64,000 nucleotides of DNA from positions 5,890,001 through 5,954,000 of the forward strand of contig NZ_CP026029.1 in NCBI RefSeq assembly GCF_023520895.1, given 5' to 3'. The notes below the pieces were generated by a model. That model was not told the DNA's origin. It worked only from the letters and a program-made list of their open reading frames with translations, and did not search any database. Source of the DNA: Paenibacillus sp. PK3_47 (GTDB lineage: Bacteria; Bacillota; Bacilli; Paenibacillales; Paenibacillaceae). The translations under genes were made by a program, and so were the position numbers. Positions 26,401-33,930 of the stretch are shown here, in pieces; position 1 is the stretch's first letter, and every line of letters begins with the position of its first letter.

Positions 26401-27916
26401 CGAGCAGCTGGCTGAGCTTGAAGCAGCGGTAGTTCAGGTGGATCCGGAGTGGCAGAAGACGCCTGAGCCTGCCGACTCACCGGATCATATTATGGCAGCC
26501 CGGCTGCGCCAGAAGAATGAAACGGCCTATCTGGACGAGGATTACCAGCATATCCGCGATTCTTATATCCGTTGTCAGACCGAACTGACCAGTCTGCAGA
26601 AGGAATTGGCGAAGTCCGAAAAGGCGATCAAGGACAAGCATGAACGCGCCACCGAAATCTGGCATGAATCACTGGACCGCAAAGAGGAAGAGATCGGCCG
26701 GCGCTTCCGGGAGAATGAACATCTGCTGAATGTCTGCAAGCAGACCTTAACGGTTATGGATCATTGGCTGCAGACACTCGCTAATCAGAGCAAGATTATG
26801 GAGACGCATGTTGAAGGGCGCGTATTGCTCCGCGATATTCCTGAAGAAGTGCAGCTCTCTGTAAAAGAGGATTGTGAACCGCTGGTTGCCGGTTGGCTGG
26901 TGCGCAGCCGGGAATCCCGAAGTGAACGTAATGAAATTGCCCGTAAAGTGAAAGAGGAGAAAAATGCTCTAAGCGCCAAGCTGTCCAAAAGCGGCTGGAA
27001 TGCCGAACTGGAAGCCAAAATTCAGGACCGGCTTAATACAGTACACTGGGATGACTTCTCTATTGCGATTCAGGTGCTGGATTCCATGCTGCAAAGCTCG
27101 CGCGACCAGATTGAGAGCATCCGGACAGACAAGGAAGGCATGGAGCTCTCGCGTACCCTGTGGGTTGGCCGGGCCGCCAAACGGGTAGTTCAGATTGTGG
27201 AGATTCTGAAACGCATGGAACGCCGGATGATCATCCATAATGAGAACGGCTATGCTTTTCCGCTGATCCGGATGAACTACAAGAATATCAGTGTCCCTAA
27301 GACGACGGATGATATTGAGCCGCTGATCGCCGACTATTTCAACCGCTGCATCAGTACCCTCCTGGAGAAATATACCAAGATCGAACAGGTTCCGGCTGCA
27401 TCTATCCGGGAGATTATCAATGACGGCAAAATTGTATATGCATCCATGCAGAATCGTTTCCCTGTGCTGCAGGTGTACAAGCCGGTTACGGAGAATTATT
27501 TCCTGTATGCCGAACCGGAAGATTTTCACTACTCCGATTGGGAAGTTATCAACAGGGGCGCCCTTGATGAAGCGGTGGGCAGCGGCGGGCAGCGTCAATC
27601 CGTACAGCTGCTTGTAGCCATGATGATCATGACCCATAAGCGGGTTAACCGGGAGAATAAGGGCTGGACGGTGTTTTTGTACGATAATCCGTTCGGCGAA
27701 ATGGTCTCCAACAACGTGCTGGATCCGGTATTTGAGATCTCCAAAGCCCTGAAGTTCCAGTGGCTGATTGTAACACCGCCAGAGCTGGTCAAGAACGATG
27801 TCAGCATCCGTTTCGGCGTGTACTGGCAGCTTTATTTTGGCGGAGATAAGGGAGAAATGCTGGAGTCCACGCTCATCAAAGGCGGGCGCAAGCTGATTCC
27901 GGCTTCATTGTTCTAG
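23429..27916 (+). CDS. jetC: Wadjet defence protein JetC (SMC/MukB-like ATPase)
   Basis: A 1495-residue SMC-like motor. Near the N-terminus lies a P-loop reading NGGGKGVLLQ, in which the residue after the lysine is Gly rather than the usual Ser/Thr. Long coiled coils follow (about residues 285-480 and 760-1150, rich in Glu, Gln and Lys), with a hinge-like section near residues 640-760. The C-terminal head has a signature-like GSGGQRQSVQL, Walker B VFLYDNPFGE, the D-loop-like NNVLDPVFEI and LIVTPPELV. The ATG at 23429 is preceded by AAGGAGGG 8 nt upstream. The size and head motifs fit JetC, which translocates DNA in Wadjet defence against plasmids. Confidence 0.9.
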   Translation: MPRIERIRITGLKYEKMLKKYDDMILDLCNEEGPANTLITLMNGGGKGVLLQSIFQLLLPKTAWGKDNENQVEAFFHNHKKQLKPYTFHVAIEWRLDHPERNQYMTTGIAMTAQSSADQLEIKVDYMLYTLMDYEEHAELTLSTLPLYNHDEDGPAGFETIQQFVRERRNEFIYYGSSSSDLKRYYSYLAERDIHIGEWRNMKKINGEEGGIKGYFQKNDAFSNQNLFEKLIIPEIGASLSEGLREEDGSLQKMFVDAATIAQRLPMLEQREKAFAEFTGLAAPLHDLVKQGTEADQHHRETELTGRQIYTVIQEELKRAEEERSRKADELVKLHQEARELRFEQDNLRYLLSKEEHDLKQDEFKAISDNQGRARLRLDESKLREKSLEVAHYRAKRSLLLREMTQWQKEIEVIEGSLEMKERQEVIQGAKAELRNHWEIVRRLWQSQLQEYSERQRAVTAEESAQRKERENNLLELGGLDSRIHELTASIRRYTEDTGVFAARYGHEAAGFPAAALQRTLIAAKDIAATLLQLNDRRSAAGEQKLNLHKSHTEFSVKLTALQARTEEVRGLLENQRNRESQLWSQLVVLLEMYEEHQAYGAAGLFEAGTAVQERFIRRIDEAEQQAKRLRRDYYHQLMDVELQQEAYWVPNADILTVKDKLDSLKISSMTGSSYLNDLSFVAREEELERHPLLPYSLIVTAREADKLKPELLKDIILKSAVPVFIRESMAAAAEEPFLLFANQGQQMVLQPEQFQEWKRGIAAGLQVKEEELREAEVYLSRLKKVQQDFEHVRQSEHSLTLNDRLDGLEQQQQSLAQSISELNEEIRKNEDAAADILRELADCETEKKELNEREQALRQWEMRTKKNEQDYKDKQSALENKNLLVKQIAAADQQLDLLKAESDNIGKQQVKWIGDTRYSLFPRVQHWFPEISFPGEQSAASAEEDSAETVDHDAQNKLLELLSTVESLQQSLTQNELEIRTRAGNIKRSGEQLAELEAAVVQVDPEWQKTPEPADSPDHIMAARLRQKNETAYLDEDYQHIRDSYIRCQTELTSLQKELAKSEKAIKDKHERATEIWHESLDRKEEEIGRRFRENEHLLNVCKQTLTVMDHWLQTLANQSKIMETHVEGRVLLRDIPEEVQLSVKEDCEPLVAGWLVRSRESRSERNEIARKVKEEKNALSAKLSKSGWNAELEAKIQDRLNTVHWDDFSIAIQVLDSMLQSSRDQIESIRTDKEGMELSRTLWVGRAAKRVVQIVEILKRMERRMIIHNENGYAFPLIRMNYKNISVPKTTDDIEPLIADYFNRCISTLLEKYTKIEQVPAASIREIINDGKIVYASMQNRFPVLQVYKPVTENYFLYAEPEDFHYSDWEVINRGALDEAVGSGGQRQSVQLLVAMMIMTHKRVNRENKGWTVFLYDNPFGEMVSNNVLDPVFEISKALKFQWLIVTPPELVKNDVSIRFGVYWQLYFGGDKGEMLESTLIKGGRKLIPASLF

Positions 27917-27958
27917 CAACCCCACTAACTAACTTACAAGAAAAGGCGGTAATTTAAG

Positions 27959-28786
27959 ATGAAAAATCTGCAGTCCACAGTAGAATTGGCTAACGGCATT
28001 CAAATGCCATGGCTCGGGCTTGGCGTGTATAAGGTGGAAGAGGGCCAAGAGGTTATTGATTCTGTAAAAGCAGCGATCAAAGCTGGCTACAGAAGTATTG
28101 ATACAGCAGCGCTTTATGCTAATGAGGAAGGCGTAGGACAGGCGATCCGGGAGTCGGGCGTAGCCCGCGGGGAGCTGTTCATTACAACGAAAGTCTGGAA
28201 CGCTGACCAAGGTTATGAGTCTACGCTGGCGGCATTTGATAAGAGCATCAGCAAGCTGGGGCTGGAGTATGTTGACCTGTATCTGGTGCACTGGCCGGTA
28301 AAAGGCAAATACAAAGAAACCTGGAGAGCGCTTGAACACCTGTACGCTGAAGGCAAGGTCCGAGCGATTGGCGTATCTAATTTCCAAATTCATCATATCG
28401 AAGATTTGCTGACAGAAGCTAAAGTAACACCTATGGTCAACCAGGTCGAGCTGCATCCGCTGCTGAGTCAGCAGGAGCTTCGTGAGTACTGCCGCACACA
28501 GGGAATTCAGATTGAAGCATGGGCTCCGCTGGCCCAGGGCCGCCTGCTGGACAATGAAGTGCTTGGGGATATCGCTAAGTCCCATAACAAATCGATTGCC
28601 CAGGTGATCCTCCGCTGGGATCTGCAGAGCGGCATTGTGACCATACCGAAGTCCATTAAAGAACAGCGGATTATCGAGAACGGCGATGTGTTTGATTTTG
28701 AGCTGTCGGCCGAAGAGATGGCACGCATCGACGCCCTGAATGTGAATCAGCGGATCGGTGCCGATCCGGATAATTTCAACTTTTAA
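27959..28786 (+). CDS. Aldo/keto reductase (YtbE/YvgN-like)
   Basis: A 275-residue NADPH-dependent reductase. AKR motifs are present: GYRSIDTAALYANEEGVGQAI with catalytic Asp and Tyr, the lysine in LFITTKVWN, the histidine in LYLVHWPVK, VRAIGVSNF and IPKSIKEQRIIEN for cofactor binding. Bacterial relatives reduce methylglyoxal, glyoxal and other aldehydes. It begins 42 bp after jetC on the same strand with no visible terminator between, so the Wadjet transcript may read into it. There is AAAAGGCGG before the ATG. A good terminator follows. Confidence 0.93.
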   Translation: MKNLQSTVELANGIQMPWLGLGVYKVEEGQEVIDSVKAAIKAGYRSIDTAALYANEEGVGQAIRESGVARGELFITTKVWNADQGYESTLAAFDKSISKLGLEYVDLYLVHWPVKGKYKETWRALEHLYAEGKVRAIGVSNFQIHHIEDLLTEAKVTPMVNQVELHPLLSQQELREYCRTQGIQIEAWAPLAQGRLLDNEVLGDIAKSHNKSIAQVILRWDLQSGIVTIPKSIKEQRIIENGDVFDFELSAEEMARIDALNVNQRIGADPDNFNF

Positions 28787-28810
28787 GATTGCTTAAAAGT
28801 CAGACACAGC

Positions 28811-28853
28811 AAGCAGTGATTTTCCCATTAGGGGGGAGTCACTGCTTTTTTTG
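28811..28853 (+). terminator. Terminator after the Wadjet-aldo/keto reductase unit
   Basis: AAGCAGTGA pairs perfectly with TCACTGCTT and is followed by seven T. It is the first strong terminator downstream of jetD. Confidence 0.92.
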
Positions 28854-28888
28854 TGACGTACGCCAGTGGGGGGAGCTAGCTCCCCTTG

Positions 28889-29229
28889 GAGTGGTCAAAT
28901 GTATTTGGTTTTTCGAGTATAGTGTGTCACATTCCCGCCGGAGTGGCCAAATGTGCTCGGTTATTCGAGTAGAATGGGTCACATTCCCGCCGCAGTGGCC
29001 CAATGTACTCGGTTTTTCGAGTAGAATGGGTCACATTCCCGCCGCAGTGGTCCGATGTACTCGGTTTTTCGAGTATAGTGTGTCACATTCCCGCCGGAGT
29101 GGCCAAATGTGCTCGGTTATTCGAGTAGAATGGGTCACATTCCCGCCGCAGTGGTCCAATGTACTCGGTTTTTCGAGTATAATGTGTCACATTCCCATCA
29201 CAGTGGCCCAATGTACTCGGTACTTCACA
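28889..29229. repeat. 52-bp tandem repeat array A (about 6.5 units)
   Basis: The word GTGG recurs at 28891, 28943, 28995, 29047, 29099, 29151 and 29203, an exact 52-bp period with no spacers. Most units contain the small hairpin TACTCG-GTTTTT-CGAGTA, or a one-base variant, and CACATTCCCGCC. It occupies nearly all of the gene-free gap 28854-29288. It is related to array B at 46669-46962, which has the same period and core. Confidence 0.95.
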
Positions 29230-29288
29230 TTCAATGAGCTTGTTTCCGCTGTAAGCGGGATTAAGCGAGTGCTGTTAACACAGACTCG

Positions 29289-29810
29289 TTACTTCCCCAG
29301 CACCCTGGTCATAATATAATCCGTCTGTTCCTCCTCGCCCATATGGAAGGAGTGGGTTCCTGTTTGCACAAAGCCCATTTTCTGATAAAAGGCAACTGCG
29401 TTCCCGTTCTTTTCCCACACTCCGAGCCATACTTTCTTTTTGTGCTGTTCCGCCGCTATTTCAACAGCTTTGTTGATCAGATATTTTCCCAGACCCTGCT
29501 GATGAAATTTATGCTTGATGTATATCCGCTCGACCTCGAGGGAATCAGCGCCCATTTTTTCCGTTTGGGCTTCATCAGTGTTGAGCTTCAGGTAACCGGC
29601 GATTTCCTCATTGGAATATACAAAATAAAATTGTGAACAGGGCTCCGACAGCTCTATGGCTAACTGCTCCCGGCTAAACGCTTTGTCCAGGTAAGCTTGC
29701 ATCATTTCCGGGGAATTCTGATCTTTAAAAGTCTCCTTAAAAGTTTCGCTGCCCACTGCCTGAAGCAGGCTTATGTCATCCGGTGTGCACTTTTTTATCA
29801 TAATATCCAA
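29289..29810 (-). CDS. paiA: PaiA-like spermidine/spermine N-acetyltransferase (GNAT)
   Basis: A 173-residue GNAT acetyltransferase with very close resemblance in pattern to Bacillus PaiA: ETFKETFKDQNSPEMMQAYL, the acetyl-CoA motif KHKFHQQGLGKYLI, WLGVWEKNGNAVAFYQKMGF and HSFHMGEEEQTDYIM. PaiA acetylates spermidine and spermine and affects sporulation and degradative enzymes. The start is TTG at 29810, because AAGGAGG lies 8 nt upstream; an ATG nine bases in is 17 nt from it. The usual partner gene paiB is not adjacent. It converges with the 52-bp repeat array. Confidence 0.9.
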   Translation of the reverse strand: MDIMIKKCTPDDISLLQAVGSETFKETFKDQNSPEMMQAYLDKAFSREQLAIELSEPCSQFYFVYSNEEIAGYLKLNTDEAQTEKMGADSLEVERIYIKHKFHQQGLGKYLINKAVEIAAEQHKKKVWLGVWEKNGNAVAFYQKMGFVQTGTHSFHMGEEEQTDYIMTRVLGK

Positions 29811-30044
29811 TCTGCTTGCCTCCTTATTTATAGAACACGGTAACAGAATCGTACCCCAAAAATGTTGTAATTACAACAATAATCACTTCAGATAAAGATG
29901 ACACATGGCAGAACTAATCTAATCAATGATGAATATCGTGGAATTTTAACAGCAAACTTACATAAACTATGAATATAGCAGCTATAACAGCAAGTGGAAG
30001 TAACCGATATAAAAGATAGGGATATTCAGAAGCAGGAGGTACAT

Positions 30045-31565
30045 ATGAAACGTAAAACAATATTAACAGCTTTGATATTCATGCTGCTGAGTGCGGTTAT
30101 GCTGCCGTCATTCAGCGTGGCGAAGACCAGTGTGCCTGATCATACGGAGTCTTTTTATGTTAATGATTTTGCAGGGGTTATCGATCAGAAGACAGAGAAT
30201 TACATGGTAAATTACGGGGTGAAGCTGCATCAGGCCAGCGGGGCACAGGTCGTTCTGGCTACTGTAGATTCCACCAAAGGCGTGTCAATGAAGGAATATG
30301 CCAATGCGCTTTTTAATACCTGGGGAGTAGGCTCAGCCGATAAAAATAATGGTGTACTGCTGCTGCTGTCGGTCAAAGACGACGATTACTGGGTGGTGCA
30401 GGGTAAGGGGCTGGTGAACACTTTAAGTGACGGACAGCTGTCGCAAATTTTGTCCCAGTATCTGGAGCCGGACTTTGCCCGCAAGGATTATAATTCAGGC
30501 GCACGGAAAACATACGGGGAGCTGATCCAGCGGCTCGGCGGAGTGTGGACGGAGCAAACTGCGAACAGTAAATATGTGGCTGACAACGCCGGAGTGTTCA
30601 AGCAGGTAACGAAGGATTATCTCAATCAGTCGAGTTACCGTTACAAATCAACCTCCGGTTCTGGAATTTACGTTGTTACCGTCAAGAATACCGGAGTTAA
30701 GAATCTGCAGGAATATGTGTACAGCAAATTTGCCTCAACAGGTGCCGGACCCAGGGATGTAGTGCTGGTGCTGGATATCGGCGGTGATAATTATCACGTG
30801 CTTCAGGGCAGAGATATCGACAAGACATTAACCAATGAGCTGATCAGCAGTATGCTCGACAAGGAACTGGAGCCGTATTTTGCCAAAAAAGAGTACGCAG
30901 CAGGCGCAACGGCAATGGCGAATGCCTTGTACGGATTTTTCCTGGCACGGGCGGATCATTATCAGCAGCCGGCGGCATCCGCTTCACAGCCTGCCGCAGC
31001 AGCAGCCGGAGCAGCTGCCGGAAGTGTTGAGAACACGGTGACCATCACAGAACGCGAACCGGTTTCAACTGGCAATGCTATTCTGATTTTTGCCTTGGTG
31101 ATTGGCGGCATTCTTCTTATTAGTCTTGCTGTTGCCCGGCGCAACAGATACATCGTGCAATATGGAGTTCCGGTTAATCCTTACCATCAGCGTAACATCC
31201 GCAGGTACGGCACCTGGAACGGCCAGGCGGGTTACGGTTATGGCAGCAGGTGGTATAACAGGCGGCACCGCCGGCCTAGCCGGCCTTCCTCGGCTCACTC
31301 CAGCAGCTTCTGGAGCAGCAGCAATGAAGCCAGCGCAACGAACGAAGGGGGAGGCGGTTCTTCTTCGGGAGGCGGAGCGGGACGCTACTCGCGCGAAAGA
31401 GAAACCAACAGCGGCGGCGGCGGTTCGAGCAGCGGCGGCGGCAGCGGACGCTACAGCTATGACTCTGACGATTCCGATGACAGCGGCTACAGCTCCGGCA
31501 GTTCCGGTGACAGTGGAGGAGGCGGCAGTGCCAGCAGCGGCGGCGGTGTCGGCAGGCACGGCTGA
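30045..31565 (+). CDS. Exported TPM-domain protein with two TPM domains and Gly/Ser-rich tail
   Basis: A 506-residue envelope protein. Residues 1-27 form a signal peptide. Two TPM domains follow, about residues 33-160 (VNDFAGVIDQKTENYMVNY to LEPDFARKDYNSGA) and 180-305 (VADNAGVFKQVTKDYLNQ to LEPYFAKKEYAAGA). A Pro/Ala linker precedes one transmembrane helix at about 345-370 (NAILIFALVIGGILLISLAV), then a basic stretch and a low-complexity tail of about 100 residues rich in Gly and Ser. TPM proteins have been linked to photosystem repair, phosphatase activity or membrane quality control. CAGGAGG is 7 nt before the ATG at 30045, giving the signal peptide the correct length. Confidence 0.88.
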   Translation: MKRKTILTALIFMLLSAVMLPSFSVAKTSVPDHTESFYVNDFAGVIDQKTENYMVNYGVKLHQASGAQVVLATVDSTKGVSMKEYANALFNTWGVGSADKNNGVLLLLSVKDDDYWVVQGKGLVNTLSDGQLSQILSQYLEPDFARKDYNSGARKTYGELIQRLGGVWTEQTANSKYVADNAGVFKQVTKDYLNQSSYRYKSTSGSGIYVVTVKNTGVKNLQEYVYSKFASTGAGPRDVVLVLDIGGDNYHVLQGRDIDKTLTNELISSMLDKELEPYFAKKEYAAGATAMANALYGFFLARADHYQQPAASASQPAAAAAGAAAGSVENTVTITEREPVSTGNAILIFALVIGGILLISLAVARRNRYIVQYGVPVNPYHQRNIRRYGTWNGQAGYGYGSRWYNRRHRRPSRPSSAHSSSFWSSSNEASATNEGGGGSSSGGGAGRYSRERETNSGGGGSSSGGGSGRYSYDSDDSDDSGYSSGSSGDSGGGGSASSGGGVGRHG

Positions 31566-31581
31566 CATAATTTTTATAATA

Positions 31582-31620
31582 AGCAGCGGATCTCCTTAGG
31601 AGGGCCGCTGTTTTTCTTTT
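31582..31620 (+). terminator. Terminator after the TPM-domain gene
   Basis: AGCAGCGG pairs with CCGCTG around ATCTCCTTAGGAGGG (itself foldable) and is followed by TTTTTCTTTT. Confidence 0.88.
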
Positions 31621-31741
31621 AACTGCGCTGTTAAGAGAATTAACAAACTGAAACTTTTAATTTCATATAATCATGTAAGATGGAAGGAGCTGGGCATTTG
31701 CCCATTCTATGATCAGGATTTACCAGGGAGGAAGTAAGCAA

Positions 31742-32875
31742 GTGAACTCTTCATCATTACCGAAACGCTCCACCGTCACTACAAAGAAACCGCCGGCCCG
31801 TAAACGCAAACGCAAGAAAAAGGGCTTTTTCCGCATGCTTTCAAGAGTCATTCTATTCTGTATGCTGCTGCTGCTCGCTGGCGGAGCATGGCTTTATCTC
31901 GCGCCTTCAGGCGCAAGCACCCGGTATTTAATCGCGGATACCCTGATCACTACCCAGCACCGGTATATGGCAAAATATATTATCGGCGAAGAGGAGCTGA
32001 AACACAGGGTAACCGAATATAATCAGCGTTTTGTGCAAATGGGAGACGAGAAGGATACGCATACCATTGAACAGCCGCCTGCTGCGGAAGCGGAAGCGGA
32101 AAAGCCGCTGGTCGAAATCGAAAAAGTTACCGGCAGCGGATACACCGGGTATGTGATGACGGTTAACGATCCGACGAAGGTCAGGCTGGGGGTTCCAAGC
32201 CGCATAGGTTCCGGTGAGAAAGTGTCCAGCATGGTAAAACGCACAGGGGCAATTGCCGGTGTCAACGGCGGGGGCTTTGCAGATCCCAACTGGAGCGGCA
32301 ACGGCTTCAAGCCGATTGGCCTGGTCATTTCGCAGGGCAGACTCTATTATGACGGACTGGGAGGGAAAACCTCCACGCAGATCGTAGGGCTGGACAAGCA
32401 GGGTAAAATGTTAGCCGGCAACTATTCGCTGGAAGAGCTCGGTGAGCTCGGCGTCAAGGAGGCGGTATCTTTCCAGCCGCGGATTATAGTCAATGGCAAA
32501 GGACTGATCAAGAATGCTGCCGAAGGCTGGGGAATCGCACCAAGAACTGCGATGGGCCAGCGCGCAGACGGTGCACTGCTGTTCGTTGTGATCGACGGAA
32601 GGCAGCCCGGCTACAGTATCGGTGCGAATTTGTATGATGTGCAGCAGATTATGCTGAAGCATGGCGCGGTGATTGCAGCCAATCTGGACGGGGGATCGTC
32701 TACGGTGCTGGTGAAGGACAATGAAATCGTAAATCAGCCTTCCTCACAATACGGTGAGCGTTATCTGCCGACAGCTTTTCTGGTGTTTGAACATCCGGAA
32801 GAAGCTGACATACCGAACATCTGGGAAGGGCTGGACCCTTCACAAATCGACGCCGGCAAAAAGCGGCCGCAATAA
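31742..32875 (+). CDS. Phosphodiester glycosidase (NAGPA-domain) membrane-anchored protein
   Basis: A 377-residue protein with a very basic cytoplasmic N-terminus (KKPPARKRKRKKKG), one transmembrane helix at about residues 37-57 and a large external part. The C-terminal NAGPA domain, about residues 140-360, shows GVNGGGFADPNWSGNGFKPIG, EGWGIAPRTAMGQRADG, VIDGRQPGYSIGA and ANLDGGSSTVLV. Family members hydrolyse GlcNAc-1-phosphodiesters and are often called exopolysaccharide biosynthesis proteins. GTG at 31742 is preceded by GGGAGG 10 nt upstream; the ATG at 31709 lacks a site at proper distance. It probably trims a wall or capsule polymer. Confidence 0.87.
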   Translation: MNSSSLPKRSTVTTKKPPARKRKRKKKGFFRMLSRVILFCMLLLLAGGAWLYLAPSGASTRYLIADTLITTQHRYMAKYIIGEEELKHRVTEYNQRFVQMGDEKDTHTIEQPPAAEAEAEKPLVEIEKVTGSGYTGYVMTVNDPTKVRLGVPSRIGSGEKVSSMVKRTGAIAGVNGGGFADPNWSGNGFKPIGLVISQGRLYYDGLGGKTSTQIVGLDKQGKMLAGNYSLEELGELGVKEAVSFQPRIIVNGKGLIKNAAEGWGIAPRTAMGQRADGALLFVVIDGRQPGYSIGANLYDVQQIMLKHGAVIAANLDGGSSTVLVKDNEIVNQPSSQYGERYLPTAFLVFEHPEEADIPNIWEGLDPSQIDAGKKRPQ

Positions 32876-32982
32876 AGGCTGCGGGCATTTTGAAGGAATA
32901 AGCATGGTACAGAAGTGGGGTTTATGCTACGATATTTCTGACAAGCATGAGGCACCAGGCCTTGAGTAGAGGGGGAACAGGA

Positions 32983-33915
32983 TTGACATTGCAGCAGCTC
33001 CGCTACGCCATTGAGATTGCCAACAGCGGCTCGATGAATGAAGCGGCCAAAAGGCTTTTTGTATCCCAGCCGAGTCTCTCGAATGCGATCAAGGAGCTGG
33101 AGAACGAACTGGGGATTACCATATTTGAACGGACGAACCGGGGGATCAGCATTTCTGCCGAAGGGATGGAATTCCTGGGATATGCGCGCCAGATTATCGA
33201 GCAGACCGAGTTCATGGAGAACCGGTATACCGGCAAAAAACGCAGCCCGATCTACTTTTCCGTCTCCACCCAGCATTATGCGTTTGTCGTGGATGCTTTT
33301 GTAAGGCTGATGAAAGAGCGTAATGTGATGGAGTACAATTTCAGCCTGAGAGAAACGCAAACCTACGAGATTATCGAAGACGTGCGCACCCTGCGCAGCG
33401 ATCTTGGAATCCTGTATATCAATGAGAGCAACTATAAAGTGATGAACAAGCTGTTCAGCGACGGCAATCTGAAATTCACTCCGCTTTTTAATACGAGCCC
33501 GCATGTGTATGTCAGGTCATCTCATCCGCTGGTTCACAAAGAGAGCATCACACAGGATGACATTCTGCCATACCCGTATATTACTTTTGAGCAAGGAGAC
33601 AACAATTCGCTGCATTTCTCCGAGGAGATGTTAAGCTTCACCCAGATCGAGAAGAATATTAAAGTTACAGACCGTGCTACGCTGACCAACCTGCTGTTAG
33701 GCAGTGATTCTTATACAGTGGGAACGGGAATTATGGCTTCTGAGCTTAACGGGAACGGACTGGTTACCATCCCTTTTGACAGCAATGAAGTGTTCACTGT
33801 CGGCTGGATTGCCCACAAGGACCGCAGACCCAGCGACATCATGTCCGGCTTTATCGAAATTCTGAACGATCTGGTCTCGGATCATTATTTCGACTTCAAT
33901 CAGTTCTTACTATAA
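32983..33915 (+). CDS. LysR-family transcriptional regulator
   Basis: A 310-residue LysR protein. The N-terminal winged helix is clear (LQQLRYAIEIANSGSMNEAA, then RLFVSQPSLSNAIKELENEL and ERTNRGI). The C-terminal effector domain runs from about residue 90. Start TTG at 32983 has GAGGGGGAA 7-8 nt upstream; it gives the standard LysR N-terminus. The gene is 15 bp upstream of the methionine-synthase-like gene on the same strand, so the two are co-transcribed and the regulator may control methionine or sulfur metabolism, an inference from position. Confidence 0.9.
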   Translation: MTLQQLRYAIEIANSGSMNEAAKRLFVSQPSLSNAIKELENELGITIFERTNRGISISAEGMEFLGYARQIIEQTEFMENRYTGKKRSPIYFSVSTQHYAFVVDAFVRLMKERNVMEYNFSLRETQTYEIIEDVRTLRSDLGILYINESNYKVMNKLFSDGNLKFTPLFNTSPHVYVRSSHPLVHKESITQDDILPYPYITFEQGDNNSLHFSEEMLSFTQIEKNIKVTDRATLTNLLLGSDSYTVGTGIMASELNGNGLVTIPFDSNEVFTVGWIAHKDRRPSDIMSGFIEILNDLVSDHYFDFNQFLL

Positions 33916-33930
33916 CAGCAGGAGGGACGT

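Noticed and set aside
28889..29229. Possible CRISPR array
   Set aside because: Units are contiguous 52-bp repeats without unique spacers, and no cas genes are in the window. The same holds for 46669-46982 and 14914-15134.
28789..29319. Open frame of 176 codons across the 52-bp array A
   Set aside because: It is produced by the tandem repeat, changes frame with each unit, has no ribosome binding site and no protein-like composition.
32761..33504. Long minus-strand frame opposite the NAGPA and LysR genes
   Set aside because: It is a shadow of two well-supported plus-strand genes and has no recognisable domain.
33916..33930. SAM (S-box) riboswitch before the YxjG-like gene
   Set aside because: Only 15 bp separate it from the LysR stop, and no S-box motif was seen upstream of the LysR gene either.
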